From the NCBI GenBank assembly GCA_030248215.1, contig JASANG010003548.1:124001-188000 (forward strand): DNA of 64,000 nucleotides. Direction: 5' to 3'. The position numbers were made by a program, and so were the translations under genes. Source of the DNA: Enoplolaimus lenunculus (lineage: Eukaryota > Nematoda > Enoplea > Enoplida > Thoracostomopsidae). Below are positions 1 through 11,160 of the stretch, in pieces (the stretch's first letter is position 1; each line of letters begins with the position of its first letter). The notes under the pieces are model-generated. The model saw nothing but the letters and a program-made list of their open reading frames with translations. It did no database searches and was not told the origin of the DNA.

Positions 1-17
1 TTTCGCATGGTACTTAC

Positions 18-752
18 TGTAGTGACCCGAATAAGAGGGGGCGGAGGTAATAATAAGGGTCCCCATTTTGAGTCCAAATCAATATGAGTCTGTGTCCAAG
101 AGTCCGTAAGCGGATAGATTCTCTAAACCCGAAATAGAGTCCATAAACGTCAATTCTTCCTAATTGTAGCGCATAAATGACTCCAGGACCAAACTTGCAT
201 TATATATCACTCAAGCTTTTGATATAAGACAAATAAACGTTTAATTCAACGGATAGTTACAATACCTGATATATATCAGCAAGAGTGGATGATCACTCTA
301 ACAAGAGTGTGCAACTGGGTACATTCTGTGTATTAAAGAATGTACCGGCACGCGTTGCGTTTTTGGCCAACCCACCCTCATTTTGGTGGGGGGTCAATTT
401 TACGTACATTTTACATGTGTATCCCCAGCCAACACCGGAAATATAATCGGACCACATTTTAGTATATACAATAGCACATGAATTTCAACATCGATGGAGA
501 TTTTACCCCCCCCCCCCAAATACGGAAGGTAAACCAAAAATGCAACGCGCGCTGGGTACATTTTTTCTACATAAAATGTACCCAGTTGCATACTCTTGTT
601 AAAGGGTATCATGCACTCTTGATATCAGAAACTAAAAACGGCGGAGGGCGGGTTAAAAATAAATAACAGTTCGTAAACGAATATTAACAGAGGGGCCTTC
701 CCTCTGGAGAGGCCAAATAAACATTAGTCCCCCTCTTATTCGGGCCACTACA
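18..752. mobile_element. MITE (TIR TGTAGTGACCCGAATAAGAG) with a second MITE nested inside
   Basis: The left end at 18 (TGTAGTGACCCGAATAAGAG) is matched by its reverse complement at the right end (CTCTTATTCGGGCCACTACA, ending at 752). Related copies lie at about 4394-4565 and from about 36129. There is no coding capacity. The middle is occupied by another MITE (280-621), which makes this copy longer than the roughly 170-bp copy at 4394. Confidence 0.7.
280..621. mobile_element. Nested foldback MITE (family A, CAAGAGTG ends)
   Basis: The ends are CAAGAGTGGATGATC and GCACTCTTG, with long inverted arms containing GTGCAACTGGGTACATTCT and its complement. ATATCAG lies immediately on both sides (273-279 and 622-628), which looks like a 7-bp target duplication. 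Related copies are seen at about 11141, 16234, 45620 and 52391. It is non-coding. Confidence 0.75.
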
Positions 753-1186
753 ATAACACTTTAATTGGGCAAACGTGTTGACGTGAGCTGTATGTCAGGC
801 CCACGAGGGGTTGTTTGATAGCTTACACAACAAATGCAATATTCCTATCAGAAAAGAATATATATATTAATTTTATGGATGTAAGTGAAAATTGTAGAAA
901 TACATATTTTTCTATGCAAAGTTCGAATTTTGCAGATAAACAGTTTCCAAACCCAGGCAGACTATTTGATTTTGAAATTCAATTCTTAGCCAAATGTTAA
1001 TGTATTTTTAGACAACTATTTTCTAAGTAAGCATTAGTATACAAGCTTTTGAATATCAACAATCATCAGTTACAGTTTTGTCACTTCTAAGCGTTCAGGA
1101 TTCAAAGTTTTAGTTTATTGGCATCCCTATATTAAAAATTGGATCTTGCACACTTTCTTTCACCCTTGTCTCCCCCCAGGCCGGTA

Positions 1187-1345
1187 GCCAGCTTACCTTG
1201 CTAAAGGGGGGCTAAGCAATTTTCAGGAGGGGCATTCAAGGGTTTTTAATAACTTCAAACAATGTTGGCATCTTTTTAGGAGGGACCAAAATTTTTCCAG
1301 GGAAAGCTGAGGCCCCCCTGGCACCCCCGTGGCTACGGACCCGTC
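1187..1345. mobile_element. Short MITE with CCGGTAGCCA / TGGCTACGG ends
   Basis: GCCGGTAGCCAGCTTACC at the left and GTGGCTACGGACCCG at the right form an imperfect inverted repeat. The same element recurs at 50455-50625 with the same interior (CAGGAG..GCCATT, AAAATTTTTC). It lies in an intron or upstream of the first visible peroxiredoxin exon. Confidence 0.55.
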
Positions 1346-1352
1346 TCCCCCA

Positions 1353-1561
1353 CAGGCTTAGACGTACGCTCGGACGTAAACTTTTACGTTTTGGCTTAGG
1401 GTTCGGAACAGGCTTACCTGAGCTTTAACCTAAGCCTAAACGTTTGCCTAAGCCTTTACATATAAGCCGACATTTGAGCCTAAGCCGTAATGTTTAGGTG
1501 TCGGAAAAGTGTATATACAATAACTGAAAAACAATTTATAGAATATTGTCTTTGGTTTTAG
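1353..1561. repeat. Degenerate TTAGGC-like hexamer stretch in intron
   Basis: CTTAGAC, CTAAGCC and related hexamers are scattered over this intronic segment just before the peroxiredoxin exon. It resembles the core of the TTAGGC-type MITEs elsewhere in the window, but no terminal inverted repeats were recognised. Confidence 0.4.
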
Positions 1562-4500
1562 GATTGAAACTCCACGCAAGAAAGGCGGCTTGGGTGATAT
1601 GAAAATTCCGGTGCTGGCTGATCCGTCGCATGTGATTTCGCGCGACTATGGAGTACTCATCGAAGACAGTGGAGTTGCTTATCGGTAAGCTTACAACAAA
1701 AAAGGTCAGACCGAACGTATAAGTTTGAAAGTTCTAAACGTCGCCTTCCAGCGGCAACACTGACGTTTCGTAATTTGCAAACGCGTATTTTTTGACAAAT
1801 GTTTTCGTTTGGCAAATTAGCTCGAATCTATAGGAGTGATGGACATGGGATATTTTTTCATTTCCGGATATCCGGCACTTTTTGCCGGATATTTATCCGG
1901 ATATCCGGATATTCGAAATTATATTTTCTATTTCGGATATCCGAAACTCGATTCTGCGTTTCTCATGCACTTCATTTTGCTCTAAAAGAAGATACTTGCG
2001 TTGTCCAGCGGACATTGCGTTGGTTTGGTTTGTCTCCGACTCTATCAAATGTCACCCTTTCCTCGAACTATACATATGTCGTAGGCCAATCTTCTATTCA
2101 CGCCAATTACTGATTGGCCAACGCCATAATCTGCTACTTTATATGTAATAGCAGCGTGGCCTTGGAAAATACTGCTCTTGAACTTATGGACCAATCAGAT
2201 TTGTATATTTGGACAGACGCAATGCCGTTATAACCAATCAGCGGTCGTACTACATCACTGTTCTTTTGCGAAATCTCACAATCGCAATTTGGACTAGGCC
2301 AAACTGCAATTTGCTTCGAATAGCAGATTGGGTTTCGATTCTTTATTTGAAACTGTCTGTTGGTTTAGGATTATGGAAATTTAAGACAATCTGGTTACAG
2401 TCAAACAGCCGATGTCAAAACGGGAATCGGAAAAAGAATCATAAAATGGCATCCCGTTATCTTCACTAGTAAAGCCCACGCTGGTGACAGGTCTTATAAC
2501 TTTCGAACCAATCAATGCCGACGTTCAAAATTTAGCACATTTTTCGCATATGATTTGCTCTACTCGTGTGTCAATTTTGAGTTCAACGACTGGTCAGATG
2601 CGCTAAAACGTCAAAGATGTAACAGCACGCAAAATTAAGAATTGGGTTATTGTATGCCATACACGCAGGGCAGTCAATGTTACGGGGGCAACGGTGACCA
2701 TAATCAGATGGAGGGCCATACTGAGTCGTAGCTTAGGCACAAGACCCATGTTTAGGTTTAAGCTTAGAGTTAAAAGGTTCAAAATCGAAAAATTAATCAC
2801 GTTTATTTTGTTCGCATATGGAACAACAACAAGTCCCATTGAACACCACGGCGATGCAAAATCTGCATCCGCCATACCCCATTGCAATGTCCTATTTTCA
2901 CTACAATCTATTTTCAACCTGTCTGTCACAAATGAACCAGAAATTGTTTCTGCAGCATGTAGTATTGTCAACACTGTAAATTTCAATGAGTTAATTAATC
3001 AACTCAGACGGAAAGTTAATTATTTCTGAGTTAATAACTGAAAACTTTCACTCACTCTGAGTTGAGTTGATTCTCACTTCGAATTGAGTTGACTCCGGAA
3101 GAGTTGATCAATTAACTCAGATTTACTTGAATGGACTCGCAATTCTGAGTTCGATAGTCCTAACTCAAACTGAGCGATTCAGCTGATTCTGAATTACAAT
3201 CAACTCACTGGAATTTACAGTGAAGCCATGGCAAACAAAGATTCCGGTTGAAACTTAGAAACCTATTCAATGGTCTTCTGTCCACGAATAATTTTGGGCA
3301 AACTGTAAATTTCAGTGAGTTGATTTTAACTCAGACTGAGTTGAATCACTCAGTCTACGTCAGGACCTTCAGAACTCATGAATTAGAGTTGATTCATTTC
3401 ATTCTGAGTTAATTAATCAACTCACCCAGTGAGTCAACTCAACTCAGAGTGAGCTAATGTGTTCTGATTTTAATTCAGAAATAACTAATTCGCTAGCTGA
3501 ATTGATTAATCAACTCATTGCAATTTACAGTGCACCTGCGCCTTTTAGTGTCCATCTTTTATCTTTGTGATCACTTTAGGCAATATTAATTGCTTACTAA
3601 GTAAATTTTATGTTTAAGCGAAAAATTTTCAGTTTACTATTTATAAATATTCATTTTTAGTGGACTATTTATCATTGACGGTAAGGGTGTTTTGCGACAA
3701 ATTACCATGAACGATTTACCTGTCGGACGCGATGTGGACGAAACGCTACGGCTGGTACAAGCGTTTCAATATACTGATGAGCATGGCAACGGTAAAACAT
3801 TTTTTACATATTGTAAACAACACAAATATGCTTGTTCGTATATATCAGAGAGTATCCGGAGGTGAAAAATACTTGAGCCGGAGGTCAACGAAAGTTGCCG
3901 GAGATAGGGCTGAAGGTGAAGTAGGAGGTGAAGCGAACTTTAAGCAGGTAAAGCCAAACGCAACGAACGACCACTACATTTTTGTAAAACTATAAAAAAT
4001 TTCGCTGCCGAAATTACCGGAACTTCCGGCAGAAATTCGACCAGAGCCGAAGCTGGAGCCGGCGGCCGATTTTCTGCCGGAACAGGTGACAGACCTCCGG
4101 TGTTGCCTGGGCCTGTATTCTCAGATGTGTGTAACACCTATCAGCAGTTGGTGATAGGTTCTGGAACTTTCGAACCAGTGAATGCTGAGGCTCAAAATTC
4201 AGCAACTTTTTCGCATATGATTTTTACTCTACTGCTGTACGAATTTTGAGTTCAACAGCTGCAACAACTAGTGAGTTTGAAAATCTATTACTAATTGATG
4301 ATAGTTGTTCTGCGTATTTGAGAATATGAGCTCTGGTAGCAGGTATGCTGTCAGCTGGACACACGTACATAATATTTAGATTAATTGACGTATCGTGGTG
4401 ACCGGAATAAGAGTGGGACTGATATTTATTTGGCCTTTTCAGAGGCCCCCTGTTATTCGGTTACTGACTCTTATTTATTCTTAACCTGCCCTTCGTTACT

Positions 4501-5405
4501 GATACATATTCAGTATTGCAACTATCCGTTGATTTAAACGACCCCCTCTTATTTGGGTCACTACAGTACACTAAATTGAAGCAGTATGACTCTTTAACGC
4601 ATAAATAAAAATAGTGTATGATCTAATGGGTCTTACACGTAATAGTGCGCGCACTACTTTAAAAAATTGTCCAGGTCTGGGTAAGGACCTATGTCATTTC
4701 CAGGAACTCTGTAGGAAGGATGTTATATTTAGAACTAGTCTCTTTGCAAAGCCGAAGGACCACGCAGACATCCTGCTTTTACACGATCTCCAATGTCGGG
4801 CCACAGTACAGAGTGCACTTTGTCCTTACATTATAACGAGACACTGTTCGAAGGGTCTATAGTTGTACATTTGCTTTGGCAGAAGCTATGCATAAAAAAT
4901 CAAAATTTATTTCTTAGAAACAACGCTGAAGCGAGAATCTGCGATTTGTCAGTAGTCTCCATCGAAGGACTCTGTTTTGTCCCTACTCCCTTGGAACACT
5001 ATCAGGACAAAACCGTCTATCTAAGCACAGGGAGTGTCTAGTCATCAGTCCCTGATTATAGCGTCGTTTTGTGACACTGGTCCTAAGGGGGTGGGTGAAC
5101 AATTTTTTACAACTATATGCGAGCATTATTAATATGTTAATGATCCATAAACATTTGGGATCCCCCGGGATCAAAGTTCACGGTTCTATGAATTGAGCAG
5201 CGATGATTAACCACCTCCAACCCGAGCCTCGAAGTCGATTTCACGCTGTATGTGTCAGTTAAATATTGTATTAAAATTAAATTTTATGGAAATAAAATTC
5301 ACGATTTTAGTTTGTCCAGCCGGTTGGCGCCCAGGCAAAGCGACAATCAAACCAGACATGAAAGCCAGTAAAGAATATTTTAACAAAGATGCGAACAAGC
5401 AATGA
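1562..5405 (+). CDS. Typical 2-Cys peroxiredoxin (last three exons; 5' part outside window)
   Basis: Thiol peroxidase that reduces H2O2 and is recycled by thioredoxin. Three exons are visible: 1562-1684, 3661-3791 and 5311-5405, with AG/GT borders and matching phases. They join to [35 protein letters not shown], then [40 protein letters not shown], then [29 protein letters not shown] and stop. The VCP motif carries the resolving cysteine. The GGLG segment and the C-terminal YF-containing tail are the two features typical of the overoxidation-sensitive eukaryotic 2-Cys class. The peroxidatic-cysteine exon (FVCPTE) is not in the window, so the gene is partial at its 5' end. A possible polyadenylation signal AATAAA lies near 5753. 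The introns hold MITEs. I see no lesion in the visible exons. The family is certain; which paralogue (PRDX1/2/4-like) is not. Confidence 0.93.
2974..3222. mobile_element. MITE C (CACTGTAAATTTCAATGAGTT ends)
   Basis: The left end CACTGTAAATTTCAATGAG is inverted at the right as CTCACTGGAATTTACAGTG. The interior is composed of repeated GAGTTGA / TCAACTC words that can fold back. A second copy lies 78 bp downstream and a third at 45811-46065. Confidence 0.7.
3300..3532. mobile_element. MITE C, second copy
   Basis: The ends are AACTGTAAATTTCAGTGAG and CTCATTGCAATTTACAGTG, with the same GAGTTGA-rich interior as 2974-3222. It ends 128 bp before the second peroxiredoxin exon. Confidence 0.7.
3840..4118. 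repeat. CCGGA-rich degenerate repeat in peroxiredoxin intron
   Basis: TCCGGAGGTGAAAAAT near the left and its imperfect complement near the right (GTGACAGACCTCCGG) suggest a decayed hAT-like MITE of the CCGGA type. Open frames here are short and not conserved-looking. Confidence 0.35.
4119..4330. mobile_element. MITE H (TATTCTCAAATGTGT ends)
   Basis: The left end TATTCTCAGATGTGTGTAAC recurs inverted at the right (TATTTGAGAATATG). A closely related copy lies at 54139-54354, and fragments occur near 2470-2600, 17195 and 38376-38425. The interior contains AAAATTCAGC..GAATTTTGAGTTCAAC inverted words. Confidence 0.6.
4394..4565. mobile_element. MITE E copy (GTGACCGGAATAAGAG ends)
   Basis: The ends CGTGGTGACCGGAATAAGAG and CTCTTATTTGGGTCACTACA match the ends of the element at 18-752. 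Here it is about 170 bp and has no nested insertion. Confidence 0.65.
4566..5310. other. Remainder of last peroxiredoxin intron
   Basis: AT-rich sequence with several short open frames that have no recognisable domain, and no repeat that I recognise. It ends in the acceptor ACGATTTTAG at 5301-5310. Confidence 0.5.
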
Positions 5406-5901
5406 CGTCGCCGAAAGAAGACCGGATCCCGTGGGAATTAGCATCCATTTTAAAATTAATATATCACAACGGTTAATTTTGGGCCATGTAAAATGATCAG
5501 GGACAGACCGGTTTTTTGCGAAGCTGCAGTAGTGCAAGCTTCAGTTTTAGACTAGTTTTTTTGCGTAGGATTAGGAATATGCTTATACTACTGTTTCGGG
5601 TGTTCTTTCAATTGGATTAAGTCGGTCTTTTTATATGCGGCAGTCTATCTTAATATTCATGCTTAAATCACAAAAACATGCTGCTTTTATTATGAATATC
5701 ATGTCTTGGTTCTATAGAAACGTAGACAAGAACCATTACCAATATTTAACGAATAAAAACAATCATTAAAATATTGATTTTGTTCTCAAAACTTAGATTT
5801 ACGATATAAATTTGGACATTGCATATGTTACCATGATAAGTGGTAGTTATATGTTCCGTAAAAATTGCAAATGCAGGTTCTTTGTGTAGCAAACCGGAAC
5901 C

Positions 5902-6098
5902 GCCAATGTATAGATCACGGTCGTAACAGTAGGATAAGCATATTTCTAAGCCTAAACCCTAAAGCCTAAGCGTAAGCGTAAGGGTGAGCCTATTCCTCAG
6001 CCTTGTATTAAGTCTAAGCAAAAAAGTTAGACTAAAGCTTTAGGCTCTATTACAGCCCCAGTCGGAAAACGATCCGGCCCTGTTCTATACATGTGCCG
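5902..6098. mobile_element. MITE with TTAGGC-like core (family B), diverged
   Basis: The right end AACGATCCGGCCCTGTTCTA matches the family B terminus. The left end CCAATGTATAGATCACGG is degenerate. The core is a run of CCTAAGC / GCGTAAGCGTAAG hexamers. It lies in the spacer between the convergent peroxiredoxin and P5C reductase genes. Confidence 0.6.
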
Positions 6099-6754
6099 CC
6101 GAAACCTTGTGTAACAGCCCCTATACCAAATTCTAAGCGAAGAGTTTGACCGTTGAAACCTTCGTTCTGGACACGCCCTTGAAGATACGCTGTCCACATC
6201 CCTGCGCCTTTCAACATTAGTATAAAACGAACATTTTATTGGTTAAAAAGCATAGCTAACAATATCAAATTACAGAAAAATGTACACAATCGACCTCTTT
6301 GAACATGCATTATTATACGGGGTTTATGTTAAAACCGGGGCAACTTGGGACACGTTTTGTTCCTATAGACTATTGTGTAATGTTGTGTCTCCTTACAGAC
6401 CCTATATCGTATTCAAAAATTCGTATTTGTCCGCTATTATCATGCGTGGGTCACCTTTTGTTCTTCAATATCATATGATATTCGATTCATTGTCTGGGAT
6501 CATCATCATATATGTTTTCAAATGTGTGCATACTTGAGATAACATACCCAAATTGTCGTGTTGAATGCAACCAAACCAATTCATAATGTCACACAACTTC
6601 AATCTACGCTCTAGTAATCCAGAGGTGCAGGCCAGGTTTACCCCATCCAAATTTTAGCCGGAAATTCGGCCTGTAATCCGGCATCGAAACTAAACACGCA
6701 CTAAGAATCGACAAACTCATACCCAGACAAAAGCATATTCAAATTTGTTGCAAC

Positions 6755-6944
6755 GGCCCATGTATAGAACAGGGCAGGATCGTTTTCCGGAGGGGCTATA
6801 ATAGAGTCAGTTTAAGCTTTAGACTACTTTTTTGCTTAGGCTTACGTTTAGGCTTACGCTTAGAAATAGGCTCATCCATACGTTTAGGCTTAGGCTTAGT
6901 AATATGCTTATACTACTGTTCCGGCCCTGTTCTATACATGGGCC
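6755..6944. mobile_element. Family B MITE with perfect 8-bp target duplication
   Basis: 190 bp. The inverted ends are GGCCCATGTATAGAACAGGG and CCCTGTTCTATACATGGGCC. GTTGCAAC flanks both sides (6747-6754 and 6945-6952). The core holds TTAGGCTTACGTTTAGGC-type hexamers. The 8-bp duplication suggests hAT-type mobilisation. It sits 35 bp past the P5C reductase stop codon on the minus strand and may be in its 3' UTR. Confidence 0.85.
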
Positions 6945-6979
6945 GTTGCAACAAACTCTCCAATTAGTCATTTTTCGTT

Positions 6980-9900
6980 TCACTGCTTCACCGATTGTCT
7001 CTGAGCTTCTGCTGATTTTCTTGTCTCTACAGATCTGCCGGCCGCCGCAAGAACGGTATCCATAACAATCCCACGAAGACCGGAACTCTCAAGACAATGT
7101 GAACCGTAAATTGTAGATCCGGCTGGAGATTGCACTGCGTCTTTAAGTATCGCCGGATGTTCTCCTGTTTCGAGCAACATTTTTGCCGATCCCTGAAATT
7201 TCACAGATCACAACGTTTGTCTCTTGATTTTTCCCAAAAATTTATCGCAAGCACACGAATTATGGTGCAAAACTCCAACTCTAAATTCAAACTTGGCATA
7301 AAATTCATACAAGTATGAAAGATAAACTTTTTTAAATATTTCGACCGAGTTTCGCCCGCAAATGTGCGTATATAACTTATTTATACATAAAAAAACAACA
7401 ATGTCAGACAACATTCTTACCAAACATAGCGAAAAATAGACTAAAATATCTATATTATTAAAGCTGTAACGCTCACTGTAATTCATACCTTTTTCTAACA
7501 AAATACAGAAAAGAATCTATAATCCTCAACGAGTAAAATAATATAAAATTACAATAATAAACTTACAGCCAACGTATGACACGCAAACTTCAGTGATGTT
7601 TGGTGTGGAATACCCATTTTAACGCCAGCATTAGCCATTGCTTCCAGTATTGTGAAAACCTGAATAATAATAATAATAATAAATTATATTAATACACAAT
7701 AATTATTGATACCCTAACGAAATTAAACAGCTATTAACGCTTTTATAAAGCATCCCTTTACCGACATACGACACAATTTACACGACTCTACGTTAAGTTA
7801 CACCAGAGATCCTGCGAAACGCCCAAAACGATTGTTTACGTTTTCAGTTTTATAGGCCAAATATTCGAATTAAACTCAAAATTCCCGTTTTTACCCGAGT
7901 ACTTCAGATAAACCACAGAACATTCAAAATTTGCCAACAAACAGCTAACACTAACGGCTATTTTTCTACCCAAAAGTCAACTTGAACGGGCAAAACGTTA
8001 CAACCATCCCCGAAACCTCGTCTACTTTAGACAAACTTCGTCCTAATGTCTGTCTTACCCTCTGGTTTGTGACTTACATACGCCGGAGCGCTTCCTGCGA
8101 GCCCCGTGACACCATCGAGTTGAGATTCAGGCAGTTCTTCAGCAAATCCAACCGCAGACAGCAACGATTGCACAACACTCGAGTCCGTCTCGAGACACTT
8201 TGAGCCAATTGCGTACCCAGACGCCCCGGCCTGAACGACGCAAGGCAAATTGGGCATTACACGAACCATACGCGCCAATGGAAACATCTGAAACACAATA
8301 ATAACTGCTTTAGACTAATTTTTTTGCTTGGCTTGGAAATATGCTCATTGTTACGCTTACCTTTAGGCTTAGGCTTAGGCTTAACAATATGCTTATAAAA
8401 TACTGTTCTGCCCGTGTTCATTATATTGGCCCATATTTTCAGCTGCGCATAGCAACTACGACTTGATCATAATCGATCTTTTAACTTTTGGAAAAATATA
8501 AAATACAAAAAATTTAACGACACTCACATGCTCTAAAGCTTTCAAATCGAGTCCCATCGCAATCGACACAACCAATTTGTCGCGTGTCAACACCTTTGAC
8601 GTTTCCGCCGCCAGTGACGCCATATGGTTTGGTTTGACAGCGAGAAAAACAACATCAGCGACGTCGGCGACTTCTTTGTTGTCATGAGTTGCGTTGCCGA
8701 TGCCGATTTCCTGAAAAATACAATATTATATCAAATGTACCGTATTTTACGTAGCCTATTTCCAGTTTACTAACTTTGACCGATTTCATATCTTGGATTT
8801 GCTGTTTCGATCACAAATCTTTGCGTTCAGCTCAGACTATGTGTAGTATAATAGGAACTACGACTATTTATGGTTTATATTAGATTTGGCACGGGGCCAG
8901 GATTTGTACCGGGGACGCGGTCGGCGCTGGACCCAAGGTTCCGGTGCTGGGGCTGGGAATGGTACCATCCGGGGCAAAATTAGAACCCGTAAAGATAACT
9001 ACGTATCAACATGTGCTACGATACATTATGGAATACGGATACCTATAGGGTGGTTAATAGTGGGAAATCTATTATACTGTGTAGTGTATATACACAAACC
9101 GTAGGAAAATAAAAATACCGTATACACTAATTTCTTGTGATTGTCAAATTTTTTAAAACAACAGCCGAGCGTAATAGGATCATTTTGGATGCAAGTCGAT
9201 TAAGTATCTTATATCAAAACTGGCTCCAGTTAGGCCCCGGCAAATAACGTGTTGGCCTCGCTTCCGGGGCATCTCTAGTTCATATGGTATTGCTAACCAG
9301 TGACTATTACATATAAAGCCAGTGCTTATCGCATTGCTCGAATCATCTCTAAATCATAGAACGACGATTTGTAAAATATAAGCTACACAAGGTTTATAAT
9401 CGCATAGCTATAGACGGTTGATGTCGGGTACCTGCACTGACCATTAGCCCTCAGATTTATGGCATGGCACTAAATAAAGCAAAATTTCAAACAATTCATT
9501 TCAGCAGTTCGACACTTAACAAAGGCTTTGACCAATAAGTAATAGTTCGACTATGAAAGTAAATCTTATGGCCGTATTCTCCGAAGTACAATTCAAGCAT
9601 GTTTATCACCAGGTAGCAATAGTATCTGAAATACTAGAACTACTGCGTAGACGGTAATCAAAAATTATGGAACGTAATAGCTCCATCCATCAGGGTGCAA
9701 CCGGAATTCCGGTTCCGGCATTTTTTCACTTTCCGGTTCCGGTAAATTTTTACCGGATTTAAAAATTCCGGTGTTATAATTTGGCCGTTTTCTTAACTTT
9801 GCTAATTTTTAAGAATCTCTTTTGAAAGCCACTTGTACTCCGAATATAAGCCATTGATGGTGGATTTCACTTCAGTCGACGACGAAAATCTAAAATACAA

Positions 9901-10497
9901 CAAATAAAATAAATATATACCTATGTTCGACTAAGGTGTTTCACAAATAATAGAGCAAAAAAATACGATTAAAATGAAATTTTTGGCGAAATGCATTTTT
10001 CACTTTCCGGTTCCGGTAAAATTTTCAAATTCCGGTTCCGGTTCCGGTAAATTGTAATTCCAAACGCAAATAGAATTTGATTCGATATTACATTGAAACG
10101 CAGGTTTTTCTTGAAATATTAGTGGTTAAAGCATTATCAACATTGCTTGTAAGTCAACTAAAGCCCTTATATGCCCCTCCTGAAAAAATTTTAGCCCTTA
10201 CCACATTCCAGCAAAGTGAGCTGAGTACTGGCCTTATACTGCGTTGAATACCAACTAGTGTACCAAGACAGCGCAGTTGCCAACTGGAGCAAATAGGCGT
10301 TCAGAGCACGACATATAGACATATATATTCATTACGTATTTAAAACTGTTTCCATATACCTTTGTAGCTTCCAGTAGCTGCTTGTCGAACGGCGGACAAC
10401 TTGCTGAAATATCACTAGGAACAACTTGACCACTGGATATTATGCCCCGAATAAGGGCTTGAGCCATTTTACCGGCACCCAAAAAGCCAACTTTCAT
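6980..10497 (-). CDS. Pyrroline-5-carboxylate reductase (complete, five exons)
   Basis: Catalyses the last step of proline synthesis, reducing pyrroline-5-carboxylate with NAD(P)H. Exons in transcript order are 10497-10360, 8710-8528, 8287-8078, 7659-7567 and 7192-6980. All borders are GT-AG, every intron is phase 0, and the product is 278 aa, the usual size for the family. The start MKVGFLGAGKMAQALIRG gives the Rossmann GxGxxA dinucleotide loop. Exon 2 carries VVFLAVKP, exon 3 ARMVRVMPNLP and GVTGLAGSAPAY, and exon 4 EAMANAGVKMGIP. Exon 5 carries PAILKDAVQSPAGSTIYG, the C-terminal family signature. It is convergent with the peroxiredoxin gene. The upstream minus-strand sequence TTTAATTTTAG, about 47 nt before the ATG, could be a 3' splice site for a 5' UTR exon or a spliced leader. 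No lesion was seen. Which PYCR paralogue it is cannot be told. Confidence 0.95.
8300..8437. mobile_element. Family B MITE fragment in P5CR intron
   Basis: A run of TTAGGCTTAGGC hexamers followed by the right end ACTGTTCTGCCCGTGTTCAT..TTGGCCC. The left terminus is missing. Confidence 0.5.
8711..9690. other. First P5CR intron, unique part
   Basis: AT-rich intron between coding exons 1 and 2. 8895-8980 is a GC-richer stretch of degenerate GGGNCNGG words. No gene was recognised. Confidence 0.4.
9691..10061. mobile_element. hAT-like CCGGTTCCGG element
   Basis: The left end CAGGGTGCAACCGGAATTCC has a hAT-type CAGGG start. Runs of TTCCGGTTCCGGTAAA occupy both ends, facing inward. A copy in the opposite orientation lies at 15282-15641 with the same interior (TTTGGCCGTTTTCTTAAC). 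It is non-coding. Confidence 0.65.
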
Positions 10498-10637
10498 ATT
10501 TCAAAACAAACTCTTAACTATTATACGATACAGTAAGTGAATTAAACTCTAAAATTAAAATACTACTAAATAAGATTTATTTACATTGACAGATAAACGA
10601 AGAAAATCTATATACACACAAAATATAAAGCCGAATG

Positions 10638-11160
10638 TAATGCTTAGTAAAAGCAATAGTGAATAATGACAAGAGTGTGCAACTCTTTAGTAAAAGCAAT
10701 AGTGAATAATGACAAGAGTGTGCAACTCTTTAGTAAAAGCAATAGTGAATAATGACAAGAGTGTGCAACTCTTTAGTAAAAGCAATAGTGAATAATGACA
10801 AGAGTGTGCAACTCTTTAGTAAAAGCAATAGTGAATAATGACAAGAGTGTGCAACTCTTTAGTAAAAGCAATAGTGAATAATGACAAGAGTGTGCAACTC
10901 TTTAGTAAAAGCAATAGTGAATAATGACAAGAGTGTGCAACTCTTTAGTAAAAGCAATAGTGAATAATGACAAGAGTGTGCAACTCTTTAGTAAAAGCAA
11001 TAGTGAATAATGACAAAAGTGTGCAACTCTTTAGTAAAAGCAATAGTGAATAATGACAAAAGTGTGCAACTCTTTAGTAAAAGCAATAGTGAATAATGAC
11101 AAAAGTGTGCAACTCTTTAGTAAAAGCAATAGTGAATAATGACAAGAGTGTGCAACTCTT
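10638..11160. repeat. 43-bp tandem repeat, about 12 units
   Basis: The unit CTTTAGTAAAAGCAATAGTG continues AATAATGACAAGAGTGTGCA and ACT. Units are almost identical; three neighbouring units share an AAAAGTG variant. The last 16 bases of the unit (ACAAGAGTGTGCAACT) are the terminal motif of MITE family A, and a MITE A copy follows directly. Confidence 0.95.

Larger units (their letters stand above)
1686..3660. repeat. Peroxiredoxin intron: CCGGATAT-rich repeat, MITE H fragment, two MITE C copies
   Basis: About 1850-1950 is built from degenerate TCCGGATAT words. About 2470-2600 matches part of the MITE seen at 4119-4330. 2974-3222 and 3300-3532 are listed separately. No coding potential was recognised. 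Confidence 0.45.

Noticed and set aside
2603-3029. Overlapping frames of 111 and 127 codons on opposite strands
   Set aside because: They run into MITE C and lie within a peroxiredoxin intron; no domain recognised.
10638-11160. CRISPR-like array
   Set aside because: Head-to-tail units of 43 bp with no variable spacers, in a eukaryotic genome.
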